Origin: Callaeas wilsoni
Lineage: Eukaryota > Chordata > Aves > Passeriformes > Callaeidae
Direction of reading: 5' to 3'
DNA: 64,000 nt
Assembly: GCA_013398955.1 (NCBI GenBank)
Contig: VWPU01004870.1
Coordinates: 1-64,000 of the forward strand
Shown here piece by piece: positions 35,504-48,674 of this stretch. Position 1 is the stretch's first letter, and each line of letters starts with the position of its first letter. The translations under genes and the position numbers were made by a program. The notes beneath the pieces were generated by a model. The model ran no database searches, had not been told where the DNA came from, and worked only from the letters and a program-made list of their open reading frames with translations.

Positions 35504-38500
35504 GCTATTTATCATACAGAAAATAAATGAGAGGGAAAAGAGAGACAAGGAAGTTGAACAGCTTTGAGCTCTGGAGATAAGCCCAGTAGGCTAACAGGGT
35601 ATTATACAGTTGGGTTTAGTTCAGCAAAAAACAGGACATTCTATGAGAACTGGGTGAATAATTTGCAATTAGTAATTTGGGACATAAAAATCCAGGTTAC
35701 TTCAAAACACGCAGCTTTACGGGCTGAAATGCCCTCTTCTGCTAGTGGTTTGCATGCTAGCAAAGCACAGCGTGCTCTGATCAGGGCTTTCACTGCTTGG
35801 AATTGTAGATTTTGTGGCAAAATTACTTTTGATCTGCAACTGTGTAATTCCTGTGCAGACACTGATCACTCTTGCTCGCACTGCATTGGTGCCTTGCACA
35901 GGACGTGGGATGCACTGGAGCTGGTGAAGGGATCAGCCCCTGGGCACAGGGCCTGTATTGATCCAGGAGCAGCTCCTTTGGATTGCTCCCTCTGCCCTGC
36001 ATTAGACAGTTTCAGTTTTTATAGATCAGCACAACCCCCAGTTGCTGAAACCACGCTGTGAGTCTGCAAGTACCAACCAAGAGATCCCTGCTGGGTGCTC
36101 ATCACCTGCAGGACAGCACTGAGGGACAGGGGGCATCGCCCTCCTCGGCTGCAGGGTCACTCATTGCACACGGAAAAGCCCTGAAATCCTTTTTGGGGCT
36201 CCCACCCCCATCCAGAGCGATCGTGGGTGGGTGTGCATCACCCTAGGCTACGGGGTGGGAAGAGCAATTCCTGATCACTGGATTTGGATTATGGATGAGA
36301 ACTCTACAGGGAACTCACTTGAATTGATACATCTTTTGTGAAAAGCCTCTGGATTTGTAGCATTATGTGAGAGCGGGAGAAAGACTCAATGTGCTGAAAT
36401 TAGGGTTGCTGGAGCTGCTGCACAGTGGTTGTTCAGGGATCAGGTCTCTTGGAGGACTTTAAAATTTCGAAGGACCTTTTTGGGGGCTCAAAACAGAGCT
36501 GCCAGCCTGCCTGGTCACATCACTACGGACCCCTCTCACGTGGATCCGGCAGGAAAGGTGTCCCAGGAAAAGCAAAGCTGCCCGTCCCCACTGAGGGCTC
36601 ATTGCTCAGATGTGCTACAGCATCGCTCCAAGATGCGTCCCCGGAGCAACTGCACCTGAGGAGCATTAACCTCTCCCAAAGGGGATTCCACAGCTGTGCC
36701 CTGGACCATTTGGAGCGAGGCTGAGCATCCCAGAAGGCACAGAATCCGTGGATCCTGCCGCGGCAGGGACCTCGCCGGCCGCAGCCCGCAGCAGCCCTGC
36801 ACAGCACCAGCAAACCTCTCCCAAGGTCACATCCCCCCACGCAGCACAATGGAACCTCCAGGGACCCCTAAGATTAAGAAAGTTTGAAATTCAGCTCTAA
36901 AATGTACAAGCTAACAAGGTGCCTCCTTGGCACCCGGTTGTTGCCTGGAAATAGGGCATGAGGGGTCTTGTAAGGGCTTCATTTTCCCTGTGCTCAAACC
37001 TCCCCCAAGGGCTGGCAGCTCCCCCTGCGACTTCCCAAGCCCTGAATGTGCAGAGGGAATTGCAGGAGACACTTCCAAATCTCTGTGTGATGGAGTTATC
37101 CTCCTTCCACAAAATAAATGCCCATGTGTGCACTCCTAGCCTGTATCTGAACAGGAGGCACTGTGTTCCCGACTCTTTCAATTTTTCATTCTCCTGGAGG
37201 AAAAATATGATAGGAAAAGCCTAAAAATTAAAAAAAGACAGAGTGAACAGCTATACCTAACACCTTTTTCAGCACAATCCACCCAATTATTTTCCTTTCT
37301 CTGGCTATTTTAGTTTTAAAGCTTCCTCCAAATGTAGGTCCCAGGTCAGCAAGGCATTAAGGCACCCCTGAAGTACTTTGACTTTAAAACATATCCCATG
37401 GAAAGGACACTAATCATCTCTTGCATCTTTAACTAAAGACACAGCATTTTATCTGGGATCCTGAGTGTGCCTATAAATATCAGGCAGGGAAGTGCTCGAT
37501 CCATTACAGAAACGGGTAACCTAAATCATGGAGCAGGCTGGGGCTCACCCATGGTTAACCTTTGTTCTGGGAGGGAGCTGGACCAGAATCCGTGCATGGC
37601 AGACTGTCCCGAGGATACTACAGGGCAAACACCACGGAAAGGTGTTCCCATAAAGATGTCCAGAATCATCCCATCTTCTCCAGGTTGTCTCACAGCCCCA
37701 TGGGCACCTCGGGTGAGAGGTACCTGCACCAGCGAGAGGTGATGGCTGATCCAGAGGTGTGAGGGTAGAGGACACATCTGGAGGAGACCTTTCAGAAAAT
37801 AAGATGGGCAAAAGACTCTTTCCAGGCCTTTCTACTGGTGGTGAGTGCTGGATGGGGGAGCATAGCAAAAAAAAAAGCAGGTGACCTGTTTGCCATTGCA
37901 CTGTACCGAGATCACGGGTGTACAGCTCCTGAAATACAACCACATTCAAAGCTTTATGGCATTCCCAACTTTTTAATTTTGGCTAGCATTTTCCTTGCTT
38001 TTTATTATCCTAAAAACATAGTTTTTTGCAAGGCATTGCTCCCCCAGAGAACGAAAACCTCTATGAGAGTCCCAAATCAGCCTTTTGTGAAGCAGATTGG
38101 GCTGTGGCTTGGGGTGAACGGGAGATCTCCCTTCTTGCCCAAGCACAGCTGGGGTCCCTCTGCACCCCAGGGCAGATGCTCACCTGCAAAGGCTGTTCCC
38201 AGGAATGTGCTGGCAGGGACAATGCCAGCCCATACAGCAGGAACACTGCTGCATGTGTTATTAGAGTCATTTGTTGTGGTTAGTGAGCAAAACCACCCAA
38301 GCTCATTTCTGTTCCATTAGAGCAAGGGAAAAAAAAGGGAATAGAATAACTCATTTCGAGGTAATTTGCTGGGGATTTTGTGTATGACCGAGAGGGTTGT
38401 AAAAAGTGGGAATACTTGCAAAAGTTTGAAATGGCTCTTGAGAGAAACATATCACAAAGTTATCAAACATGGACAAAGCGAGACCAGAGTGGGTGGTTTC

Positions 38501-40029
38501 AAAGCATTTTGCCTGTCTACAGATCACAAACTGCCTCACTCTGGTCTGCCCAGCCCACAAGCTGCTTTTCTGGATAGTTTGATGAATTTTTGGTGAAATC
38601 TCAGAGGAATGTCACTGCACTGGCTGGCGGCTCTTTGGGCAAGGATTTGATCCTGAGGTTTGGCACGTGCAGGGTGTGATCCTCCTCTATGATCAGCCAC
38701 CACATGGACCTGGCACAGGTCCTGATTCTTTTCTCTGTTCCCCACACCTCTGGGGAAGTGAGAGGAGATCCACGGTGGGCAAGGACCCCTTCCCATGGGA
38801 CACAGGGCACAAGGAGTCCCTCCAAACATGGACATAAAATTCCAAACCACCACCAAAAGACAGCCCATAAAGCACTGGCTGCTCTTAGGAGCGAACTGGA
38901 GATTTCTCCTGCTAATTATAAAAATGGCAGACAAAACCCTGCACGATATGATTTCTTACATTAAACAAATTTTATGGTGGAGAAGACTTTTAGTGGCACT
39001 ATTTGCAGACCTGGCCTTTCGCCAGCTTGCTGTCATTAATTCCGCTGATCTTAAGTATCAGCTGCACTTATTCCAAGGGACTATAAATAAACTCCTGAAG
39101 CCTGTTAAAGGAGTCAGCTTCCTCAGGCTGTTTGTCAAGCCTGGACAGACCGACATGGGCAGTGTTCAGCCAGCTCTGGCCAGTGCTGGCCATGTCTGGG
39201 TTCAGGTCTTTCACACGCTCACGGATTTATCTTTCACATTGCTGGGCGAATGCAACTTTTTTATTAAAAGAAAACCTCACTTTAGGCAGGTAACAAATAA
39301 TGCTGGTTCTGTTAAGGCTGGGCAAATCTTTGACCACATGCCTGAAGCACGGGACTGTTTGACCTTCGCTAGCTGGAAGGGGTAAAAATGAATGGGAGAT
39401 TGGGAAAGGAGAAGAATTGGAGCTGATATTTTACAAGACAAGGAGGTGTTTTAATGTAAGACACAGAGAAGTCATCACTCCCAGAACATTTATCAGTCAC
39501 ACTTGCACCCAGGGTTGCCACCATTCTGGCACCATTCTGGCTTTTTTTTTCCATTTGCCAGGTAAAAATCTAGGCTCTGGGTGCCCCCTACCACCCCGAG
39601 GAGCCCATGGGCTGCAGGCAGGATGTTCCAGGATGCAGCAGCCACGCTCTGTGTCTCTGGTGCAGCTCCTATGAGAAATGGGTGGCAGTACTAATGTGTG
39701 CTTAATGACCCGTGGTGCAGAAATGACTACGATGCAGGAATTAAATTTACAATCAACTTCCTTTTTTTCTTTCTTTTCTTTTTTTTTTCCCCCCCTTGAA
39801 ACCTTGAAACCAAAGTTCCTAATCAGAAAAGTCCATGTAAGTGCCTCTCTGCTCCCAGGCAGGGCAGGTGACTGCAGGCAGCCGCAGGATTAGAGCTGGG
39901 TGCTGTCACCGTGCCAGGCGTGACACGGGGCTGCTTCGGTGGCAGGGTAAATTGATGACACAATCTCAGGAGAGCTCACTAGTTGATGCCAGGCTTATTT
40001 TTGTAAGTGCAAACTAATGAAATTTAGAG
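35504..40029. other. non-coding interval, no gene seen
   Basis: Unique sequence. The longest frame, 196 codons on the + strand at 38795-39385, has no recognisable domain and no splice or promoter context, and is probably a chance opening. The GC-rich 36530-36840 stretch is open on both strands. No transposon is recognised. Confidence 0.5.
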
Positions 40030-40038
40030 TTTTAATAA

Positions 40039-40097
40039 TAAAAAAAAAGGAGAGAGAAAGAAAAAAAAAAGAAGAAAAGAAAAGGAAAAGAAAAAAG
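40039..40097 (+). repeat. purine (A/G) tract
   Basis: About 60 bases are almost wholly A and G (A-runs broken by GGAGAGAG and GAAG units). It is simple-sequence DNA with no tail-like link to any retrocopy that I can see. Confidence 0.8.
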
Positions 40098-40448
40098 TGG
40101 AAGCTACGATTTATAAATGGAATTCATAATGGAGCCAAGTGCCAATTGCATTAAGGAAACGAGCAGCTCAGGCTTTTACCCAGAAGAGCCCCCAGGGGTT
40201 TTCTGGCAAGAGGCAGGGAGTCCCAGTTTGTCCCAGTGAAGCTCCTGGCTCCACATTGTCCATCTGTCCTGGCCTCAAACAGGGGGAAGCCATCACGAGG
40301 GGATTGGGATGATGCTTGTCCTGGAGCAGGCACTGACCTCTGCTACAGATCATTTATCCCTTTCCCATTCCCTCACCACTCAGCCAGTGTGGATTTTGCT
40401 CTTCATGCTCTGAATTTTAAAAGGTAACAACAAAATTGTTTAAAAGGC

Positions 40449-40488
40449 AGTGAAAGGGATGGAAATGTAGTGAAAGGGATGGAAATGT
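40449..40488 (+). repeat. 20-bp perfect tandem duplication
   Basis: The unit AGTGAAAGGGATGGAAATGT occurs twice in a row without any difference (40449-40468 and 40469-40488). Two identical copies point to a recent slippage duplication or a collapsed/expanded polymorphic site. No longer array is present. Confidence 0.95.
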
Positions 40489-40795
40489 AACCATAAACCC
40501 ACAGCAGAGGCATCCCAGAAAATGAAGGTGAGTATCCAGGAGGAGATAAAAAGACAGCTCCCAAAAGGAAGGATGTGCAGTTCAGAGCAACCAGGAGGCT
40601 TTTTGTAGCTTTTTTTATTTTACAGACTTTCTGCTCTCTTCTCCTGTGCTTCACCACCTCTCTACTCACAGATTTGGCCCTAAATTCTCTGATGGATTAA
40701 AGAAGATGGAGGGGGCTATTTTCAAGACTGGGAATAGGCACATCCTCAGGCACAGAGCCTGGCTGTGGCTGAATCTAGGCAGCTGCTGTGGTTTG

Positions 40796-40860
40796 GTTTT
40801 TTCCGACATGAACAATTCTGATCGTATGAGTCTATGGCTCTGTGATTCTGGGATTCTGTG
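40796..40860 (+). mobile_element. decayed CR1 LINE 3' end
   Basis: TTTTTTCCGACATGAACAAT followed by degenerate terminal repeats (TCTATGGCTCTGTGATTCTG and GATTCTGTG) resembles the CR1 3' terminus TTTTCCAACCTGAACAATTCTATGATTCTGTG in sense orientation. The upstream GATCTT block is not recognisable, so the call rests on about 65 bp and is moderate. Confidence 0.55.
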
Positions 40861-42489
40861 CTATGGGGTCAACACAGCTTGTCCTCAGTTGAATTCAAGC
40901 CAACACAACCTTGGAGCACACGCCAAAGGCAGAAGATGAGAAGATGAGAGGAAACCTTTGGATCTCCAGCCACATGTGCAGTGCCCTAAGCAAAATTCTT
41001 CCTCTCTCTTGGCTTGGCCTCCCCATCACTGGCATTCACAAAACCTCTGGAAATCCTCTGAGGACCAAGAGACAAGTGAGATTCTACCCCAGGAGTGATG
41101 TTTCCATGGAAGCCAAGTATCAAAGCACTTCTGTGGGCCTGGGGAAAGGTGGCAGCAGGCTGAGCTGAACATGGGAAGTGGCTCCCAGAAGAAATCGTGA
41201 GGTTGGAGCCTGTCAGCAGCAGACTTGTGACAGATTGTTCCTCGAGTCATCCTGCATCCACTGCCATGGTGAGCCCGGAATCTGCGCTGCGACTGGCAGT
41301 GGCTGGGCTGAGGTTTGCCCTTGCACTGTGCCAGCTGTTCGGGCTGGTGACCTTACTGGAAGGAGGGAGTTTGCAGTGGGTGAGCAGGAACAGGCACTGG
41401 GTAATGTGAAGTTCAGCATCCATCCCTATCCCTTGCCCAAATAAGAAATGAAGCTATGGAGAAAAGAGCTGATGAACACACCCACAGACGTGAGGAGAAG
41501 GACATTAATTGGCCATACAGCAGTGCACTCTCTGAGCAACACAAAAAAAGGGGAACGGCTAATTTATGAGTACAGATTCTTTCTGGAGAGTATGACTTAA
41601 ACTTGGGGAGAAAATCCATGTGCCTGGAATATTAAAATCAATAGTTTTAACCTATTTAGAAAGAATTGAGTGGGCAAAGAAGGCACAGGAGGGACAATCA
41701 ATATCAGAAGTGACATTGCTGTGTTCCGAGCACCAGTAGAAACTGAAGAGAAAGTGACCTCAAATACAAATAAAAACCAAAAGAAGGCATTTCTCCAGAC
41801 CATCAACTCTCAATAGAAAACAGGGATTACTCACTTCTTAGTCACATATCTGTAACATTTTTAAAAATCTGCCTATGCTGTCCTGAGGAACTTCAGCTCG
41901 AATGATGTGAGCTGGAGAGCTCACAGTGCTGGCTTGGGGATTTTCTAAATGTCCTAGAAGAGTGCTTCCTAACCAAAACCTCGACAGGATCCTCGGCAGG
42001 ATCATCCTGGCAGCTGCAGGACTGTTTACAGCCCCCAAAACTGCCTTCAGCCAGCACAGAGGTGACCCCGTTTCGATCGTACGTGCTGGGCAGAGACAAG
42101 AAAGCCCGAGCTGACAGTGGGTCCCTGTGCTTTTCAGTGTTGTGAGCCAGGTCACCTGGAGGATTTTAAACAGAAAATGTGAGTGATATTCAGCAGCTCC
42201 TTGTTTAAAGAAGCTCTGGCTTCTAGGAAATCTAGTAAAACCTCAGAGTTGGGAAAGAGAAGGTTGTTCTGGCTGAAAAGTGAAGCTCAAAGGAGAGTGA
42301 AAGTAGGTAAAGTCCCAGGAAGAAGGAAGGGAAAGTGAATAATAATGAACATAAACCAGCCCCAAGCAGAAGGCTGTCAGGTGAAACCTGTGGCTAGCAG
42401 AGCTGAGGGCAACAGGGATGTGCTCTTTAGATATGAGAGACTCAAAGTAGTTGTCTAGACAGAATAGCAGACATTAAAAAAAAGAATAC
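40861..42489. other. non-coding interval, possible upstream part of the old CR1
   Basis: No gene is seen. The purine-rich stretch from about 42130 to 42490 has the texture of the 5' continuation of the adjacent CR1 copy, but I cannot align it with confidence, so the element is called only from 42490. Confidence 0.4.
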
Positions 42490-43830
42490 ATAAAAGGCAG
42501 ACACTAAATATTTAATTTCTCTATTTCGGGGGAAAAAAAAGCTGAGTGAAATAGCCATGTAATATGATGATGTGGAATATCTTCTGCTCCAACTCAGGAT
42601 GTTAAACAGCTGCTACTACAGCTAGAGGATTTTTTTTTGATCAGCAGTTCCCAATATTCAATGACTGAGATTTTTAAAATCTGTCCCAGGAGCGCCCTGG
42701 GCCGGCACAGAGTTTTCCAGAAGACCGAAGCAGTGTTGACTTTGAGCCAACAAATAAATGTCGATGAGGAGGATGACTTGCGTAATTATAAATCTGATTG
42801 TTTGATGTTGATTTTGTGAAAAAAATAATAATGGAAGAGCTGATAAGGGACTTGATTAATAACAATTTAAGGAGAATAACTAATTACAATCAACATGAGT
42901 TAATGGAAAATAGATCTTATTAAATGAAATTGATATAATTTTTCAAGAATGTGATTATAGATTTGATTGATTTAGTACATTTCATCAACACTGTTACGTT
43001 TGACTTCAGCGAGGCATTTAACTTAATGTTGTCTCATTTATTAGGAAGCTAAAACAATGTAAAATCAACACGGCCCGCGCTAAACGGATGAGAACCCTGG
43101 TGATAGGTTTAGACATATCCGAGGAGCATCCCAAGCGGCTGCCTTTCTGTTCATCCTTTTTAGCAAACGGTAGAAAATCAAAACTCATTACAGTCAAAGT
43201 TTGCTGATGAGATTTGGAGTCGGACCACGGCTGGAATGTGGATGGGTCTCTGCCTCAGACCTGCAGCGTTCCTGAACCAGAGAGAAGCAAACTCCAGCCG
43301 GTTTAACACAAAGCCACACTTCCAGGAACCAGGATTTCACCAGGACTACAGAGAGGAGAGATCCTCTTACACAGGGCTGGAAACTTGATAAAACAGTGGA
43401 GTGAAATATCTCTGGTGTAACACCTAATGGGACACTGCAGCTATTTCTGGTGCCTGCGACTCCAGAAGGATGGTGATGAATGGGAGAGGGCACAAGGGAA
43501 TGACTGAAGCGTCACAAAACATGCCTTACAGTGACAGACTCAAGGACCCCAATGTGCTTAGCTTAACAAAGGGAAAGTTAAGAGATGGCTTAATGACAAT
43601 CCAGATGTATTCAGACAGGGTACAGGGATGCAGAAAGGGAGAGCCCTTCAATCTAACAGACAGAGCCATAAAAAGAGCTGGTGACTGGAAGCTGACGCTG
43701 TTAGATTCCATCTGGGAAGGGTGTGCTTTATGTTTGGGAGAAGTAACACCAGAACAACCTCCCAACAGATGGTTTCATCATCATTGGCCATTTCAAACTC
43801 ATTCTGCTTTTTATTTCTTTCAGTATTTTT
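42490..43830 (+). mobile_element. ancient, decayed CR1-type LINE (RT C-terminal part plus 3' UTR)
   Basis: Translated pieces fit the CR1 reverse transcriptase in the right order but in shifting frames. MEELIRDLINNN followed by a NQHELMENRSY stretch (42831-42918) matches the conserved 'MERLIRDSIN...NQHGFMENRSC' segment. FDFSEAFN at about 42999-43022 matches the 'DFSKAFD' motif. IRKLKQCKINTARAKRMR (from 43040, one frame away) matches the 'IRKLEKYKIN...' segment. KFADEIW at 43197-43217 corresponds to the catalytic FADD box, with the second aspartate replaced by glutamate. From about 43440 to 43830 the DNA follows the CR1 3' UTR familiar from turtles and crocodilians, including the ATGCCTTACAGTGACAGACT block near 43520. 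Frameshifts and stops make it non-functional. Heavy divergence indicates insertion long before the modern bird radiation. The family comparison is from memory, without an alignment. Confidence 0.85.
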
Positions 43831-46800
43831 AAGCCATATCCTGGATTCACCAAAGATCACTGTGAATTGACACACAGGCACTCACACTGCATGAATGGGA
43901 TGGGCCTTTTTTTGGGTTTTAATCTTCCTGATAATGAGTACTTAAGCCACCATCCTCAAGCACTGAGTGGAACCATTCCCTCTTGCCAGAGTTATTGGTT
44001 TGGCCTTGGTGGGCACTCACGCAGACACCTCAGTGCTACTGATACTTCGTCTTTGCCAGTAGAGGGGCTGGAAAAGTCCTCTAAAACCCCATAAAACAAG
44101 CCCAGCCTACATCCCCCGCTATAAAAAACCCCCAAAATGCAGTGCCAAAGAGAGCAGCTCAAAGCTCAAAGTACCCGAAGAATGCGCATTCCAGTGGCTC
44201 AGTAAAATCCTGCTGATCTCCATCTGCTGCTGTATCTTGATGGACTTTTCAGGGAAATGACACCACCGTGTTCCTTCAGAGTTGCTAAAATGCTGAGTGA
44301 AAAAGTTGTAGTTCCATAACAAACTCATCTACACCCAGGAAAACACAGAACGGGAGAGTGCTGCAGTCTTGGGGACTTTCTGCAGGAGCTCCATCACATC
44401 TCCGCTCTCTGGTTTGGAAGCTGCTGAAATTTCTCCTTCCATGGAAATTATTCAGCAGGGGTCCCAGTTACAGACCCTTCAGTCAGAAAACTCCAAGAGC
44501 CGCACACGGATTTCTCCTGGGACTGGTCTGCAAGACCCAGCCGATGTCTTACTGTGCATCCAGATGTACTTGGGGATCAAACAGGTATAAATAGATATAC
44601 ATATATAATATATGTTTTGTTGTTCTTTGGGCACTAGGACGTTATTTCTGTGTTTTAAGCTCAGAAAACAGTGTCACAAAAAAAGTTTTCCTTCCAAAGA
44701 ACTCTTGTGGTTGGTAGAGGTGATTAGATAAGAACTGATATCCAAAAGCTGGACAACGAAAGTTGTTTCATAATTGATTTCTATATACAGGACTTTATCT
44801 TCTAGTGAGGTCTTTACCTTTAAAAGCAGGTCTTTACCTTATAGAAAGGATAGAAAAGAGAGGTCATTTGTTATCTAATCTTGTAATGAGATCAGCAAAG
44901 AAAGACTTTTAAGGCCCTCCACAACTCATGATATCAGAGTGGTTCTTCAATTGCAGAATCAATCCAGGTGTAAATTGGGATGCTGGGACCTTGTCTCTCC
45001 CCTTCTGCCCACACCAAGGAGCCAGATGGCAGTCTGGGACCATGTCTGTGGGTCCTGAGCTCTGCTGGATTTACCTCTGGCGTGATTCAAGCCATTGCTG
45101 CTGTCCCCACTGCCTGCCACCTCTCTGCTGCTGTCACCACATCTGATAATTCCGATTATCAGTGAGTGGGGAGGAGGCAGCAGTGCAGGATGTTGCCTAC
45201 CACAGTCACTGCCCACCCCCTCCCAACACACACCCCCACCTTTGCACATCCTGCTCGGGGCAGAGGCCATCACCCAGAAACTTCTTCAGCAGTTCCAACT
45301 CAGGCTGCCAGAGCCCTTTGCTCCTAATGCCATTTAATCCAGTTCCTTGTTAGCCAGCCAACAAGATTTCCACTGATATCAGATTTTGGCCCAGGAACAG
45401 TGCACATCCTTTTGAACTGAACATCTTAAGCACAACACTTACATTTTGTCAGAAAAAAGCCTGAACCAGCAGAAACTCTCTTAAAGCCAGGGCAGCATCA
45501 TTACCATAGAGGCAAACACTAATTTAATGTGGTTCACAGTAACAACACACCATTTATTTAAATACTTCACCATTTAATTTATTCAGCATTTTATATTGAA
45601 GAGTATTTTCATTAGGATTCCACTGCAAAACCGAAGAAGGCATTAAATCATTTAATATACTGACAACCCGCTTAATTTATTTAAGCACAGGAGTCTAATT
45701 CAAAAAAGCCAGACCTTATACAGAGCCCTGTCTTTACAGCCCTGGCATACAAGGGCCTATTAATTTCAGGGTAGTGTGTTACATGAATTTATTTTCAGAT
45801 CCCAGTACGTGTTCTCCTCTGGTCAGCAGCCTGCTGTGGGGCTGCACCTGCCAGAGCTGCCTTTAGGAATTCCCCCCAGTGCACACCAGTCCAGCTCCAA
45901 GCTTTTTTGCTTGTGCTAATGCTGGTGATCATCCAGTCCTTTGCATTTGTCACCTGGCTGGGTTTAGTCCTTGATGGAGAGCAACCAGCACGGCTGGAGA
46001 AGCAGAGGTCAGCAGGGAAACAGAGGCAAATCAGCGAGCCCTGGGGTCATCACTGATGTCTTCAATTTAACTCTCATTAATTGGCATTCCTGGCTCCAGA
46101 GCACTTGGTAAAGTCTCTGTGCTGTACTCCTGACTCGGCTGGTACTGAATTAACCAGAGACACTCGGTTCTGCAGTTCTGGGGCCTCTGTGCTGAGGCCC
46201 CTCCAGCCCTGCCCTGAAGGTGCTGAGCAGCCTCAGGACTGTCCACAGTTGTCACATTAAAGCTCTCACACCCTGCCTGAAGCAAATCCTCCACTTGATA
46301 TTCTGGGTGCTCAGCTCCTTGGGCCATCCAGCCCTTGTGGCTTATTACTGATGTCCCCAGATCTCCCATAACAAATGGCAGAGAAGAAAATTGTCACCTA
46401 TGACAAAGCTCTGGGTGATATTGGGGTCCCCAGTGGCTTCTGGTTTGGCTGCTTTCCGAGACTGGTGCTGAAGCAGAACCTGGGAAACAATAGCACATTT
46501 TCAATAGGATGCACGGGGCGACATTAATAAACATTAGAGGGCTTGATATGATCAGGCAAAAGCAGCAGAACGAAATGAGGTACCAAAAGCAGGCTGGAGA
46601 GGAGGGGAAGGCACCTGAACAGGGTGTTTAATGACTCACCCGGCTGCGAAATGCAGCGGAGGGCAAGGCTGGGATAGAAAACCTTTTAATGAATTCAACA
46701 TGTGCGCATCCTTTGAAGGCTTAGCTCCCCATTCCCCCGTGGTGTTTGACCCACCTGAAGATATGGATCATACAGAAAATCATAACCAGTAAGTAATAAC

Positions 46801-48420
46801 AATAATAGTAATAATAGAAAGAGCAAGACCCTCATCTCCAATTCATATTTATAATCCAGCAAATATCTCACCTAAAGCCACAAGATTTATGGGTTTGCAT
46901 CTATAATTAATATCCTTCCTTAAGCAGGAAAGGGTATGTTTTTCTACAAATAAATCTGGTGCTCTAGACCTGGATTTTGAAGACTAATATTTAAATCCCC
47001 AGCAAGACACAGCTATTGATTGTATAGATGTATACAACAAAGACACACCATTCACATTTATAGAGATAGCATTGTACAGCTATTTTTAAAATAAATAAAG
47101 TTTCTCTTTTAAATGCAATAGATGAAGCTTAATGAGGAAAAAGGAGGATGATGTGGAGGTCGACTTGGTGTCTGCTCCAAACTGTCCCTATTTCCCAAAG
47201 ATTTCATTTGCATCAGGCTCCTTGCTAAAAGCAGGGCTGTTCCTGGGCGCCGAGACACAAAAAGGGCTTTGAGACAAAGGTAATCAATTTGGTTTTAGTG
47301 TTATGAGGAAAATAAACAGTTAGGCTGATATAACAGTAAAAGGGTCAAACAGGGTCAGGGCTGATGAAGTGACTCACAGCAGGTTGGAATTAAAACATCC
47401 TTTCTTTTCTCCATCCTCCCCTGTGTACCTCCCCTCCAGGAGTGATCCCTCTGTATGCCCAAAGTCACACCTGTGGGTGACAGCAAAGCACCAGCTAAGG
47501 GTCCTTTGGGGCTGGGCACTGGACTTGCGTTGTCTGAAGGTTTCCATGTCCAGCAGCACCTGCTGAGCTGTGGAAAACTCCAGCCAAGGCAAGCCCTGCC
47601 CTTTAGCTCCACATCATGGACCACAGCCACTGCACATAGAGCCAGAGAGGCTCAAAGGTGCCCAGAATCATCCCTCCAGAGCTGAACTGGCCACTGGTGG
47701 TTGGAGGATCCCTTTAAGGCTCTGTGTTGTAGGCTTGGAGCTTTGCAACCTCAGGACTGACTTGGGTCTCGTGGGACAATCATCTTGCTGTTCCACACCG
47801 GGCCAAAACCAGCTTGCCCAGCATCTGCTGGCTCTGGTCTGTGCTCAGGACATCTCTTCCCGAATATTCTGAGCTTTCTGAATATTCTCTACAACCAGGT
47901 TTATCTGTTTTTTGTTTAGTTTTTTTTTTATTTTCTCAGGGCTTCCTTTCGATTTTTGTGAGCTGTAGTGAGTAAAGTGGGAATGTGCTGGGTAAGGAAC
48001 CAAACTTCGGAAAATACAGCTTCTCTGGAGCAAGCATGGATCTGTCGGAAAAAGATGCAGAATTACTGGAAATTTAAACGCAGGCACTCGTCCAAGGTCA
48101 AGGGTGGAAGCATCACCTCACTTAGTTGTGAGCTTACCAACAGAGGTAAAGCACTTCTGCTGTTCTGTATCCAAAGAGTAAAGGCATGATCAGAGCCCAG
48201 GCATTTGTATTTATACTGTCCTAAGGCATACAATATCCCCATTTAATGGAGATTTTAGTTATGTTTAAATACTATTCATCAAAAATTTTTCAAAAGCCTT
48301 TATGCACTCAGTCATTTAAGGAACTTATCAGTGACTGCATGTGAGAGCCTCATTCAAACCTGATGGGGAAAGAGCTTCTTCTCCTCAGATTATGGGCTCC
48401 CAGAAGGGAGATTATATCCA
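43831..48420. other. non-coding interval with minor repeats
   Basis: No gene is seen. AGGTCTTTACCTT occurs twice, 20 bp apart (44808-44820 and 44828-44840). An AT run lies at 44589-44614 and an AAT-type patch at 46796-46818. A perfect POU octamer ATTTGCAT lies at 47206-47213. The 45540-45790 part is AT-rich with repeated TTTAATTTATT-like strings and may be regulatory, on composition only. Confidence 0.5.
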
Positions 48421-48674
48421 GGAGAAGGAGAAGGAGAAGGAGAAGGAGAAGGAGAAGGAGAAGGAGAAGGAGGAGAAGGAGAAGGAGGAGGAGAAGGAGA
48501 AGGAGGAGAAGGAGAAGGAGAAGGAGAAGGAGAAGGNAGGAGAAGGAGAAGGAGAAGGAGAAGGAGAAGGAGAAGGAGAAGGAGAAGGAGAAGGAGAAGG
48601 AGAAGGAGAAGGAGAAGGAGAAGGAGAAGGAGAAGGAGAAGGAGAAGGAGAAGGAGAAGGAGAAGGAGAAGGAA
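48421..48674 (+). repeat. GGAGAA hexanucleotide microsatellite, interrupted by n
   Basis: About 250 bp of near-perfect GGAGAA units with a few GGAGGA variants before 48510 and one undetermined base at 48537. All long frames across it (poly Glu-Lys, poly-Arg, poly-Leu, Pro-Ser) are products of the repeat and not genes. The pure purine strand with mirror symmetry can form triplex DNA. The single n and perfect right half suggest that the true length is not resolved in this assembly. Confidence 0.97.

Noticed and set aside
38795..39385. Plus-strand open frame of 196 codons
   Set aside because: No domain or family resemblance, and no exon signals at its ends. A frame of this length is plausible by chance in 64 kb.
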